A DNA stretch of 64,000 nt from Tanytarsus gracilentus (taxonomy: Eukaryota; Arthropoda; Insecta; Diptera; Chironomidae), in NCBI GenBank assembly GCA_038502055.1, contig JAXRKN010000045.1:828501-892500 (forward strand). The letters are read 5' to 3'. The position numbers and the translations under genes are program-made. Position 1 is the stretch's first letter. The number at the start of each line of letters is the position of its first letter. Below the pieces are notes generated by a model, which made no database searches, was not told the DNA's origin, and worked only from the letters and a program-made list of their open reading frames with translations. Shown in pieces: positions 48,259 through 60,539 of the stretch.

Positions 48259-51200
48259 GTTTTCGAGAATTTAAACTCACTTTCCTATATAGGTAAATTT
48301 GTTTTGCCAGCAGTAAGTTTGATGTAAATTTTTGGGAAATTATCTTAACTTTTTACCCGCGTCAATTTAAAACTGACGATAGAATAAAACTGAAGATTAT
48401 ACTTGTCGACATGAATTTCTTAAAAGAAAAGTATCGAAAAACTGTCGAAAAAAAGTGTTTTTTTCAAGGAATTTTTAACGTAAAATCCATTTTATGGCAC
48501 TTTTTAAATATCTTAGAACACTCTTTTTTTTAAATAAATTTTGGTTTTATTATGAACATCAGTTTCATGGTTTTATTTCTAGCTTTTGCTTATAATGTTC
48601 ATTTAGTGTTAAAATTTTAAATTAAATTTATCTGACAATTCCTTCAAGGTTTCTAAGAATTTTATTCCCCCATCGCATCGTTTTCGTTAATTTTCATGAA
48701 ACCCACTTTTAAAAATAACAGTCGATTGCAGGCACAGAATTTTTTCCCACACAAAAAGAAGAGTTGTTAAAATGTTTTTTTTTTTAAAAAAAATCAAGGT
48801 TTTCTTGTGAAACTAAATCTTTATGATAACCTTTTTAGAGAGAGAACCTTTTCATTTTCCTAAAAACTCCTAACATAAAGATCTTGGAGACAAAATCACT
48901 GTCGAAAATAAAATAAAACTCTAACGACATTGAACTCTACATAAAAAATGTTCGAGACATAACTTGGAGGCAGAGTCAATTAATAAAAAATAAGGAGCGA
49001 TGTCGTTGACATTTCAAATTGCTTCCTATACGACTCGGGAAAAAATACATTAATTACAATCACAGATGTAAAAAATTGCCATAAATTTTATTTCTCATTC
49101 ATAGTGCTAAGCAACACATCACAAAGGCATCGTTATTCATAATGAACTGCTGCTGCACTGATATTGTCTGGTGGTCAACTTTTCATGTTATACATCAGTA
49201 ATCATCACGACAAAGTTGTAAGGATGATCGTAAAAATGTGCCACCAACCCAGTGAGCAATGTGACCAACCCTTAAAAAACTTTCTACTAGTTAAAACATT
49301 GAAATATTTAATGAAAAATACTATTTTAAATTGAAATTTTAAATACTTCTCTCTGGGAATTTGGGATGGCATCAATAATCGCCCTTCTCTGCTTTGCCTT
49401 TTTTTGTGTAGAAGAAGATTGAAGATGATGAAAGGCAAAAAGGGGGATGGAAATTATGAATAATTTATGAAGGAAACGATGATGTAAATTTGATATGCTC
49501 CATCTCTCGTTCATCATCGTTATATTGAGAGATTTATTATGGAAGTGTCTATCATCTCTGAGTGTGCTCTATGCAGTCCTTCCTAATTGCTATTAACCCG
49601 ATATTACTGGCTCAATTGTCTATTTTGAGGATGTTAGTTTCATGTTGCCACAATGAATTATTGATGGAGAGAGTTTGGAACAAATTTTGAGGATTTAAAG
49701 AGCTCAAATTTTATGTAACTTCCTAAAAACTCTCTTTCCTTATACCTTCTGCAGACGTTGCTTACTATTATATTAAAGGATTTGTTGAGTTAAGATGTTT
49801 TACGCCCTCTTTAGAGAGTTGCTTTACTAATTATAAAAACTATGTGATAAAAAAATTGAGAAAGAAAATATTGTTAAAAATTATTTGAAAGCTTAAAAAT
49901 GTAAAATAATGAAAATTTATTCCAAGTTTTCAGATTTAAAAATCAAAACTTAAAAGCTCATTAAAATTTTTAATCCCAATATTATTTTTATCCATCAAGC
50001 TCTCGCTGTTTGAAATCACGCAAAATATTTTTACGTACTTAATTTACATTTTAACCGAATTAAAATTTTCGCTTTGATTGAATTAATTAACTTTGTTAGC
50101 TCGAATAATTTTTCAATGTGGTTTGAATGGAAAATTTTCACACTCCAAAATTTATAATAACAATTTTGATCGATAATGTGGACGCGACCGCCAAAATTTA
50201 AAACATTTTTGGATATTTTATTTGACAGGAATGGTCAAATACTACTTAAAGAAGTGCCATAAAGTTTTGATTGCATTACACACAATTTTCATCATCATTA
50301 CCGTTATATAAAGAGTGTCGAAGTTTAAAAGTAAATAATAGGAACAAAAAGGTCGGGCAATTAAAAGGATCAAATGAGAAGATTTATTTAGCATTAAGCG
50401 CATTAAGTGACGTGAAGAACTCTCTACTAAAAATACATTAGTAAAATCGAGGTTGTTTTAATTACCGGGATTCTTATATAATGAACAAAATTTTCATTCT
50501 AACAAACTAATTTAATGTGCTTTCGCTTATGTTCAATTTATTTTTTATTCATAAAAAGTGTTTTTGCATTTGTGTGTCATGTCAGAATAAATTGCATCAT
50601 AAATAATTAAACTTTTAATTAAACAATTCTATCACCAAAATTTGTATTTAAAATTGCATTGTCCAACAAAAAATACTTTTGTTTGCTGTTGTTTTAATAT
50701 AGAGGTTGTGGCAATTCAGCAATTCATTTAAGGACAAAATGTTAGATGAAAAACGTTAAATCCACACAAAAAAGTCTACAAACTACAATTTTTAATCTTA
50801 ATCAGTTTTTGTCATTAAATTATGTTGAGTACTAAATTTGATTAAAAGCATGGAACGACAAAATTTCGCTTTTGAAATGCCTTAAAAAGCTTTTACATTA
50901 TTGATTAATTTTATGTTGAGGTTGTTTGAATTGCAAATTTAATTTTAAATTAAGCGGATCAAAAAATTCTTTTTATTGAGTTTTTATGCAACTGAGTCAA
51001 CTAAATAGTATTAGAGTTTTTATGTATATTATTAATACTATCATACTAAAATATAAATCCAACACGACTTTGACATATTAATTTTACTCTAGCGGCACAG
51101 CTTTGGCATATCCGTGACTCAATGGTCGGCAAACTTACGATTTGATATTTCCTCTCACGACATTTTTTGATTTTTTCTCGAGACTAAATAAGTAAAAGGT

Positions 51201-54200
51201 TTCAGATGACAAAAAGTGATGTCAATTATTGAATTTTAACCAAGAGTTAAAATTTGTGTAAAAGAAAAAAATTCATACATAAAATTAACTTTGCGGTTTA
51301 ATTTTTTTCAATCCTTTACTTACTAACTTTTTCACAGTTCCCATACTTCTCCTCTTGTGGTCCCACTATTTAACGAGATTTGTCACAATAAGCTGAAAGT
51401 GATCACTTTTTAAACCTCTCTTAAGCAATTTTTAAATATATAGCGGAACTATAATTTAAATAAAAATTAAAAAAATTACAAGAAAACTTTTTGCTTTCAT
51501 TTGCTGCTTTTCATTCGAACATTTATTATTGAAATAGCAATACATAAGGGAATGAAAAACGAGGATTATTTGGTTAAAAAGGCATATTATTTATATTCTT
51601 AAGAATTTAAGGTGGTAAAGCTCTTTGGTAAAGCTCTAAGACAATCTTAAACAGTGCACTTTATAATTAATTAATCAAAATAACATTACTAGTTAAAGTT
51701 GTATGCGCAATATTAGCTTAAAAAAGCAACAGCATAAATTTATAACGTTTTTTACTCCTTTTTTTAGCTTCCCTTTTTTCGTTTAGCTATCGTACAACAA
51801 ATTTTGTAATAAATTATTATTTTCTAAACCTTTTTTCCCTTCTTTTTTATGTATCAACCAAGTAAAATATCTAAGTCAAGTAATGAAATGGACAGAGCGT
51901 TGAAGGCGAACACAAACTGGTAAAACCCTTTTTTACTTTTATCCCACAAGACATTTTTCTTTTTCCTTAACTTGCAAAGATGCATGAAGAAATGAAAAAT
52001 AATTGAATCAGCGTTGATTTTAGATATTAAGACATTTCAACTGCACAACTGTTTTCAGTGGGTTTAATTTAGTTTTAAAATCTGATAAAAATTTAATTAC
52101 TTTCAGAATAACTTTCTAAAGTTTTCCCATTTTCATCTCTTCATAGAGACTTCAAGCTATAACATCAATGAGTGAGGAAAAACTAGAGATCGGAGCATTA
52201 AGATAAAAAGAACCACGCGATAATAGCTAAATTTAGAGAAAGGGTGAGTGGACCAACATATATTTTTTTGGTCCAATCCACTTGGGCAAGAGTTTTATGA
52301 TTAAATTAAAATTAAAATTTTCAAATATTTAAAAACTTTTAATTTTCCACTCGTCTAGGACACCACAAAAATTTTTCTTTAGAAAAACCTTCTCTTCTGC
52401 TGGCATTAGTGAAATGAGAAGTTTTTTTTCGGTGAATAAATCTTTAATGTTAATTCGGTTGAAATCATTTCCCATTTTCTTATTTCTTTGGCTTGTTAGC
52501 TCATCTCTACTCTGCATATAAGAAACAAGAGCGAGAATAAACTTTTCGATTAGCACAAGAAAAAGTAGAATGAATTCATTTCGCTATCTTTTGTCGGCGC
52601 TCTCTATAGTGGTGGGTATTTCTTTAAAAAGATAAATTGAATGGATATTATAGACTTTGTTGAATATACATGAGAATTTAAGTGAGAGATTTTGGATGTT
52701 GAAATATTAATATGTTCGCTGATTATAATTTATAGTGTTTTAGCACCAGGATGAAATGTTCAACTTTTTTAAACTTTCTAAATTTATTAAATTTCCAGAA
52801 ATTTATTTTTTCTGAATATATGGCAAAAAACAATATTTTAATTTTCGCTAACAAGAGAGGAATAACTTTAAAAAGATTTCTTAATCATCGTTTTGTTGAA
52901 AAATCTACAAATTCCTGGAATACCTTAATACATAAGAATGTAGATTATAAAGACGAAGCAAAAACTCGACGAAAGAAGGCGGAATTGAAAACGTGAGAAA
53001 CTAAAATTTATATTTCGAAGCAAAATAGCACTAAATCACATCGTTATCGATCATCGACGAATTAAAATTGGAAAATTTAGAAGAATATTCGCAAAATTGA
53101 ATTAAAAACTTTTCAGCTTCGAGAGTGAAGAGTGACTGAGGAAAGTTCGGCATCGAAAAATTTCCTCAGGTCTTAATTTATATTCATGACCATTCCTCAT
53201 CGTGAGACGTGATGATTAAATTTGTGCCTATTGATAAGAGTTGGACATTGTAGCACAAGTGGAAGCAAAATGCTGACGTGCATGAGAGGGAGGAAGATTA
53301 GAATTTCGTCTTGTTCTATTGCCTCTCGTTAAACTTTCATGGCCTTTTCCTTTTCTGCTCGGTGCTTTAATCACGTTTTGATGTCATCTCAAGCGAGGGA
53401 ATTTCTCTTTTATTGCTTTCACTCTCCATGCGTATGTGTGAATTAACGTGAGCGTAAAAAGGGTAAATTTTAAGGTGATTAAGGTATTATTCGGAAGTGA
53501 CCGGAATATCACGGAGTGATTATACCTTCCAATCCTTTTCGGAAAATATTGCAATTAAATGCTGGATTAAAGACGACATTTTGTATCTCATTTTCATCAT
53601 GATTTATTCAAGGAGTGAAATGACATCAAAAATTAAATTATAAAGTTGTTACTAAAAATAAAAGAACCGCAATTAGAATTATTTTAAGGAAATTGCAATC
53701 TGAATTCCATACATTCATAGCTCAATGAAATTAATTTAATAAGGATTAAAAATCAATCAGCTCGTAATGCAATTATCAGCTTACATTTTCACTTCCCCTT
53801 CTATCTCAATTCACGATAAAGCCATGCGAAACAAGAAGAAAATCCTCGCATAATGATCTGATAAAATACTTGAGAATAACTACAAAAGGACTCTCTCGAG
53901 TATCTTTAGCTTTTATCCCTTTCAACTCAATACAATTTAACTGTGTCGCCTCCACTCCTTATTTGTAATACGAAAGTCATCATGAGATGACATTAAGGCA
54001 GTATTAAGCATTCGCTTTTAGAGCAGATAAGAGTCAATTATTTTTATTCCTAAGACAACAAGAGCTGAAGAAAGGGATAATGAAAATGGGGAAGGAGGGT
54101 TCTCTTGCTCGAAGTGAGATGACAACAGAAAACCACAAAATGCAAGCAATTGAAATGGCAAACAATAGATAGAACGAGATGAAAAAGGAAGCTACACTCT

Positions 54201-57104
54201 CGAGTGGAAATGGTGTCAAAATTTCATTGCTTTGTTGGTGATTTTAGTTGTTCCTATTTAAAGATGATGCAATCAAAACTTTTTCTAAAAATTCATTTAT
54301 TTATCAAATTTATTTGCCAAAACATAGATCGCAACTAAAACGTTGATCTACTATAATGTCCAACCCCTGATTTCCCAAAGACTTCCTCATCATCATGATT
54401 CTCATTTTCCACTCTTTCTTATCAGCCACATAAAAGGATGAAGAAAATTTCCAATTTCAATTATTTCGAGTTCGAATAGCAAAAGAGAATGTCACAATGT
54501 CGAGCATAATTAATAGCCCCTCTCTAAATGTCTTTCTCTTCTCTATGAATACATATCGGTTGCAATCCTTAATAGCATCATAAATTATTTATCAATTCAA
54601 TTAAGATTATATTATTATTTTCGGTTATTGTTGTGTCTCATTGAGTTTTGGATTATTGGCATTTGTGGCTGTTGCAATTTATTTTTTGAGAATGTGGAAT
54701 TTTTGTGGTGTATTTTAAAAATTTGAATTTATGTTTAATATTTTCATTCAAAATGAGTAGTTAAAAAGGTCAATTTTCTTAATATTTAATCGACCGTAAT
54801 TATCTTAATTTACGACTTAAGCGACTAAACTTGAGAAGTGAAGGAAAATCTCCAATTACTTTCATCGTCTTTGCTATCTACACTGATGAGTGTTTCAAAA
54901 ACGCGCGTCAATTAAATCGAGAGTTAAGAGTGCCGAGAATAATTAATTAGGTTGAATTTTATATTCTATATCAGAGATATTATACAGTTTGAGAACTCGC
55001 TGCTGAAAGCTGACACTAAATTTTAATTACTTTGACACTTTATTACTGAAGAAGAAAATTTTAACTTTTCACATTCTCAAGTGATCTAACTGGGATGGGA
55101 GGAAAAAAGTTGAGATTGGAGGAAAAAAGTTGAGATGTGAGTAAGTTTTAGAAGTGAATTTAAGTTTAAAATTATATTTTTGAATTTCAAATGAAATCTG
55201 ATAAAAATTAGCAAATGTTTTTTTATAAAATTCAAAAAAGGTTTTGAAACTAATAAAAATCTCTTTTTTAAATCTGCGGTTTTTGTATGAAAAATTTTTT
55301 TTGAAACGAAATCACAAATTACAAATATATTCCTATATCAATCGATTAACAACGATGAAGATACGGCAACCTTGTCACTTATTTATTCACATTTGACGTG
55401 AAATTTCTCAGTTCGTTAAACTTTCACAGGCGTAATTTTGTTCATTCTGTAAGCCCAAAAACTGATCCATAAGGCATAGAAGAATGAAAACAAGACGAGG
55501 AAGAGAAATGAAGAGTTCATTAATTAAGCAAAAAAAGGTTTTCTTTATCTTCACTTTTGTGGCCTTTTATACATCACAGTTCTCATCTTTATTTGCCCTT
55601 ATCACTCAGCTCATTTCAACTCTCTTTATTTTAGGTAATCATTTAAAAATTTCTCCTGTTTTATGGAAAATTTGATTACATCTGAAAGTCACAAAATGAT
55701 GAAATTTTATGATGAGATTTTTTCGCATCTTTACTTGTTTTATCGTGTTTATTTATATTTTTTTAAATTAAATTTTAGTTTATTTAAACCATTCCAGACC
55801 TTGTTTTGAAAAAATCTAAAATCCTTCATAACAACAGAGTGATGTAAATACCGTTCAAATCTTTAATGTTTAATTTCTTCTATATAAGAGCCACATTCAA
55901 TGAAAAATAAGATTCAACCTACTCACTCAACTTTTCTCTACTCCCACATAAGAAATTGTTTAATTGTAGCGCTTATTTACTTAATTACCCCCACTCAAAA
56001 AGTGCAAGATGATGAAGAAAAACTCCTTCGCTTTTTGATGGTCATGAATATAAATTTAGCTCTCTGAGTTGAGTGAACACACCAAAATATTTTATGGCCC
56101 TCTTTAAGCAATTTCTTTCACCTTCTCTTGACTCGCCTTAATCGTCTTGTTTATGGTCTTAGTCGTCGGCAACCTGATACCATTTCACTTTTCTTAATTC
56201 GCATCATGGGCTATGATTAATCCTTAATTAAGTCGCTGTAAGGCTGTGTTGAGAAATGTCTAAACGTGATTTAATTTACTATTCTCGAGGAAGGTAAAAT
56301 TATCTTTTTTTTGGATGAACGATCTCTTGCAATAAATTCAGCTTGCTGCTAAATGTTTTTAAGCTGATTTTATTGACAGCATGCAAGTTGTTAAAAAATA
56401 AAAAAGAGAAATTAATAAATCCAATAATTACCTGATGAGTTTTTCAATCACATAACTCACGTAATAACAGCAATAATTTGACTTTTAATACTGTAATTTT
56501 CATCATAATTGCCTACATTAAATAAATAAATCATCAATATTAATTTTCAGTAACAAACGTCCCATCCGGATAAAGAGTCAATGAATAAAAAAATATTTCT
56601 GGTTGCTGATTAAAGGATTAAAGGAGGAACAAATTTCGGAGCACACTTTTATTCACGCTCGAAATAACTTTTTGTGGCATTCAATGTGATTGCGTCCAAT
56701 TGAAGCATCGGTGAGTTTAAAATATATAAAAATGAATAAATCAGTGTGACAAATTGCGAGTTATTTGCAAATAAAACCGCGACATAAAATTTGGTTAAAG
56801 AGAGAAGATAACTCTTTTTTTGCATTTCGTCCTCTCGACTCACAATATTTCACACTGTATGCATTTGAGCTTATTCATGTTGGCTTTGTCCAATCACTGT
56901 GCAAAATCCATGAGCATTAAATTTATTTATTTTTGTGAGTTTTTTATGCACTCACAGGCTCGATTTTTTTGCTGTTTGTTCATCGATATTTGGCGAAGAG
57001 CGTAAAAAATTGAATAGTGTTTGAAAAATGAAAATATTTATAGTGAAAATGATGAGGGTGGGAATAATGCAAATGAACTAGATGGGTATAATGTGAGTCA
57101 CCTG
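48259..57104. other. long non-coding stretch
   Basis: No gene I can defend. Small items: ATATAGCGGAACTATAAT at 51438-51455 differs at one base from the hairpin that ends the cluster at 48.2 kb, and a 20-bp unit (GGAGGAAAAAAGTTGAGATT) is repeated twice at 55098-55136. A minus-strand frame at 52329-52556 looks somewhat protein-like but is unrecognised. Confidence 0.5.
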
Positions 57105-57953
57105 TCTCTAATCTTAATTGAAAATTCCCTAACGATCAAAATTTTGATAGAAGGAAAAAATCAAAATTTACTAAAATTAAAAAAAAAATGGGCATGACGC
57201 CGGGGCGAAAAAATATTTCACGATTTTTTTAAATGATTCTAGATACAAAAAAAAAATTTTAAAAATTTTAAAAATTATTGAAAGTGTAAATAAAAATATT
57301 CCCTAAATCTACTTAAAGTGAAAATTCCCTAACTATATGATGCTTCATGTAGCATTAATTTAATTAAATTATGCTATTGCAATCTAACTTTTATCTCTAA
57401 TCTTAATTGAAAGTACCTAACGACTAAAAATTTAGAAAGAAGGAAAAAATCAAAATTTACTAAAATTAAAAAAAAAATGGGCATGACGCCGGGGCGAAAA
57501 AATATTTCACGATTTTTTTAAATGATTCTAGATACAAAAAAAAAATTTTAAAAATTTTAAAAATTTTTGAAAATGTAAATAAAAATATTCCCTAAATCTA
57601 CTTAAAATGAAAATTCCCTAACTATATGATGCTTAATGTAGCATTAATTTAATTAAATTATGCTATTGCAGTCTAACTTTTATCTCTAATCTTAATTGAA
57701 AGTTCCTAACGACTAAAACTTAGAAAGAAGGAAAAAATCAAAATTTACTAAAATTAAAAAAAAAATGGGCATGACGCCGGGGCGAAAAAATATTTCACGA
57801 TTTTTTTAAACGATTTTAGATACAAAAAAAAATTTTTAAAAATTTTAAAAAATTTTGAAAATGTAAATAAAAATATTCCCTAAATCTACTTAAAATGAAA
57901 ATTCCCTAACTATATGATGCTTAATGTAGCATTAATTTAATTAAATTATGCTA
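57105..57953. repeat. three-copy satellite with 288-289-bp period
   Basis: Units begin TCTCTAATCTTAATTGAAA at 57105, 57394 and 57683; the third is cut off at about 57953. Each carries an unchanged GC-rich core, ATGGGCATGACGCCGGGGCG (from 57188, 57477 and 57765), in otherwise extremely AT-rich sequence. The core is followed by TATTTCACGATTTTTTTAAA and an A/T block that can fold on itself. Each unit ends in a near-perfect 27-bp palindrome (57350-57376 in copy 1: TAGCATTAATT... ATTATGCTA). Copies 2 and 3 are closest; copy 1 differs mainly near its start. Confidence 0.95.
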
Positions 57954-58225
57954 ACCCAATAAAAATAATTTAAAAGAAAAATTCTAAACGCGCGTTTTCC
58001 TGAAATATAATAAAATGATTAGATTTAACAAAGAGCATGTTTCTTCCTAAGCTCACAACAATTTGAAAGTTCCCTATAATAATTTTAAAACATGCTTTTT
58101 GTTTTAGTTTTAAATAATTTTTAATTCATAAGGAATTAATTTAATTACAATTGATTTATCGATTCATTCAAATGTTCATAATACTGGGAATTTTGAAAAA
58201 TACAACTCTACTGTAAATTACTAAA

Positions 58226-58717
58226 TTAGCCATTGACTGGCTTGAAAACCTTTTGAACAATTAGAGATTTAATATCTCTCTCCATTTTAACCGTAATTTT
58301 CTTAAAAACTTGATTTAAAGTGCGATTTAAATCAAGAGATAAGCCATTAAAAAATAGCTTTGGCTTTTTGTATCGCCACTTAAGGAAAATTACGTAAAAT
58401 TTACGATCGCACTCGAATGAATCGATAATATCAAATGTAAACTCCAATTGTTTCAAATGCACAGAGAGAAGCTCTGGCATAAGATTAATCTTTGGAGCAC
58501 GCGTAATATAGCCCCCAATGAACTCAACCGAGTCCATTTTACCATCAACCCGAATAATGTTTTTTGAAATTCGAGTTTTCTTGACGGTCATACAACCGAC
58601 AAGATCAACAAGAGATGTTTCAAAAACATAGCCGACTCTCTCTCTCGGCATGTAAGCCCCGTCACCATCGTCTTCTTCACCATCGAGACACAAATGCTGT
58701 CGAACCCAGCCGCCAAA
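58226..58717 (-). CDS. last exon of an unidentified protein with acidic Gly/Asp-rich start
   Basis: The exon begins after a clear acceptor (AAATTATTTTTAG) and runs 163 codons to a stop. It begins FGGWVRQHLCLDGEEDDGDG, then VGYVFETSLVDLVGCMTVKK. It continues through mixed beta-like segments (IIRVDGKMDSVEFIGGYI, HLKQLEFTFDIIDSFECD) and ends with an amphipathic stretch, SLDLNRTLNQVFKKITVKME. I do not recognise the family. The C-terminal half has a faint look of the takeout/JHBP type, which I do not trust. The first residues and the preceding 20 intronic bases match those of the minus-strand gene at 60.1-60.5 kb, so the two are paralogous at this point. The upstream exon(s), probably with the start and any signal peptide, were not identified. 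Gaps, frameshifts or internal stops are absent, which supports a real exon. Confidence 0.5.
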   Translation of the reverse strand, partial: FGGWVRQHLCLDGEEDDGDGAYMPRERVGYVFETSLVDLVGCMTVKKTRISKNIIRVDGKMDSVEFIGGYITRAPKINLMPELLSVHLKQLEFTFDIIDSFECDRKFYVIFLKWRYKKPKLFFNGLSLDLNRTLNQVFKKITVKMERDIKSLIVQKVFKPVNG

Positions 58718-58984
58718 CTAAAAATAATTTAAAATTCATTTTAGAACATCTCTTAACTCAAAAACATGAAAAAAAATTACAAGTTTGAAAATTTTATAGA
58801 AATATTTTGTTTTTGTCATTTTTATTAACAGGAATTTCAAACGCAAATCAGCGAAATTATCTAAGTTAAATTTTTTTCAAACTGAGCATCTTCGAGATAA
58901 TTGATAAATTAAAATTAAATTCAATCTAAAGATAAATCATCAATAATGTTCAATTATTTTCTTTTATTTAAACAATTCCCATGG

Positions 58985-59488
58985 ATTACAAAAGTGGCAT
59001 CGAGCTCATCAGCTGTTTGGAGATCAAGAGCTGAATCAACTAAACCTGAAGTTTCAACAACTATCTTAAAATTTAAAAATTATTTAACAATAAACTGTTT
59101 TCAACTCATTAACAATCGCTTGCTTTTCTTCTTCAATCTTAGTCAAAGTTTCATCCATATACAAGCTAAACTAAAAAGATCCAAAAATTTTTCGCAGATA
59201 TTTTCCTCTAAGGCATCTGACAAAATCTTTTTTCATCATCCTAAACAGCAAAACAACCCTATTCTTTCGAATTCAATCTCGCAGGTTGGACAGTTTCTGG
59301 AATGTTGCAAATTAAAATCAAAAGTGCTTCGTTTCTCAAAGATCCTGCACTCGAGTCATTCAATTCTATTCAAAATGAAAGGACCACTTTTAAAGTTTTA
59401 AATTAAAAATTTACGAAATTTCGTCAGTGACTCGAGGTCTTTTTGGAGTATTAATGCTTAAATCCTCTTCAATTTGACTCACTTCCAT
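58985..59488 (-). pseudogene. frame-broken coding remnant, unidentified
   Basis: Read on the minus strand, protein-like pieces follow one another in shifting frames. They are an ATG-initiated start (MEVSQIEEDLSINTPKRPR, from 59488), then NEALLILICNIPETVQPARL, then KKILSDALEENICEKFLDLF, then MDETLTKIEEEKQAIVNEL, and last SGLVDSALDLQTADELDATF ending near 58985. Stops and shifts separate them. The pieces have balanced composition, unlike the opposite-strand 151-codon frame (58946-59401), which is Ser/Lys/Phe-rich. It may be a decayed gene, or short exons of the 58.2-kb gene with very small introns; I cannot tell which. Confidence 0.3.
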
Positions 59489-59703
59489 TAACTAGTGGTT
59501 CTCTTCAGTTATCTCTAATGTCCTCATATTTTTTATGTTTTAATTCATGGGATATTTTTAAATAAAAAGCCAAAAAAAAATGTTTGATGTGTTTCTTAAC
59601 GTGGCCGCTGAATTTTCTCTTTTTTTATTTTTCTAAATTTTTGTATACAAAGTGGATATGTTTAAGATCGATTTCGAAGAGTTGCAACTCGGAAATAAAA
59701 TTA

Positions 59704-59841
59704 CAAAAAAATTATTTGCAATACTAATAGCTATGGAAAGGAAACAAAAACGGGCGCGTCTATCCTGGTTTTCCCAGCGGCCACCACTATGTTATCAATC
59801 AATCAATCAATCAATCAAAAAAATTATTTGCAATACTAATA
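59704..59841. mobile_element. short retroposon insert with 25-26-bp target-site duplication and (ATCA)n tail
   Basis: The sequence CAAAAAAATTATTTGCAATA plus CTAATA at 59704-59729 is repeated exactly at 59816-59841. Between the copies lies an 86-bp insert (59730-59815). It starts GCTATGGAAAGG, includes a GC-rich part (CGGGCGCGTCTATCC, AGCGGCCACC), and ends in (ATCA)n. A perfect duplication flanking a segment with a simple-sequence 3' tail is the hallmark of target-primed reverse transcription. The insert would be a heavily 5'-truncated non-LTR element or a SINE on the plus strand. The leading C of the duplication may belong to the tail. Confidence 0.8.
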
Positions 59842-60133
59842 CATCTTCTAACTAAACAACCTTAATTTTTAAAAATCTTCTAATGTTGCACTTTTCATGA
59901 GTAAGTTGCCTTTCAAAACAATATACAAACTCGTGTTTAAATATTTAACATACAATTTGGACTAAAACAAAAAACTTTTTCACTTTATATTACTAATTTG
60001 GCTCATGAAGCTTCTAACAGCTTATTTATTTAATTACAATCAAAATTTTAATTTTTTATCAATTTTAAATACTAATTTAACGACTCAAAAAAAATTTCAA
60101 ATTTCAAATTGGGCACTAAAACATCTCTGGCAT

Positions 60134-60539
60134 TCATTGAAACAACTGTACTTCTCGAAAATGGATGTGCTATTCACAATTTTTTACAATCGTGTTGAAT
60201 AAATATAGACCAATTTTTACACAAAAGAAGTGTTTAACACTAAACACTCACATCTTGTAGCACAACTTCATGAATTAGCTTCAAGATTCTCACGCGACCA
60301 TCGCCGTTAGTGCAACCACGCTTTCGCATAAATGTCTCGCCACCATCGTCGTCATCGTCTTTGCAACCACGTTGCTTTTGCCTATATCCACCATCATCGT
60401 CATCGTCTTTGCAACCTTGTTGCTTTTGCCTATATCCACCATCATCGTCATCGTCTTTGCAACCACGTTGCTTTTGCCTATATCCACCATCATCGTCATC
60501 GTCTTTGCAATCTTGTTGCTTTCGTAAACATCCGCCCAT
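60134..60539 (-). CDS. small acidic Asp/Gly-repeat protein, paralogue of the 58.2-kb gene
   Basis: The main exon, 60252-60539, starts MGGCLRKQQDCKDDDDDG right after an acceptor (AAATTATTTTTAG). It continues with three copies of the 16-residue unit GYRQKQRGCKDDDDDG (one with Q for R), then GETFMRKRGCTNGDGRVRIL and KLIHEVVLQD. A GTGAGT donor follows at once. An 82-nt intron would lead to a 12-codon final exon 60134-60169. Without splicing the frame stops at 60240, three codons after the donor. The ATG sits exactly at the exon start. The paralogue has Phe there, so the true start may lie upstream, or an untranslated exon may end at the GTAAGT donor near 60645. Cys residues spaced 16 apart with acidic patches could bind divalent cations, but that is speculation. 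Function unknown. Confidence 0.45.
60342..60536 (-). repeat. 48-bp coding minisatellite (16-aa unit)
   Basis: Four tandem units of 48 bp, nearly identical, each encoding a Cys-Lys-Asp5-Gly2-Tyr type block. The first unit is diverged in its first ten codons. The high identity suggests recent expansion by slippage. Confidence 0.9.

Noticed and set aside
52329..52556. 75-codon minus-strand frame, fairly protein-like, with a possible acceptor TATGCAG
   Set aside because: I could not recognise a family, find an upstream exon or see a start other than GTG; kept only as a remark.
52751..52996. 81-codon plus-strand frame with a basic C-terminus
   Set aside because: First half is Phe/Leu/Asn-rich noise and no homologous family comes to mind.
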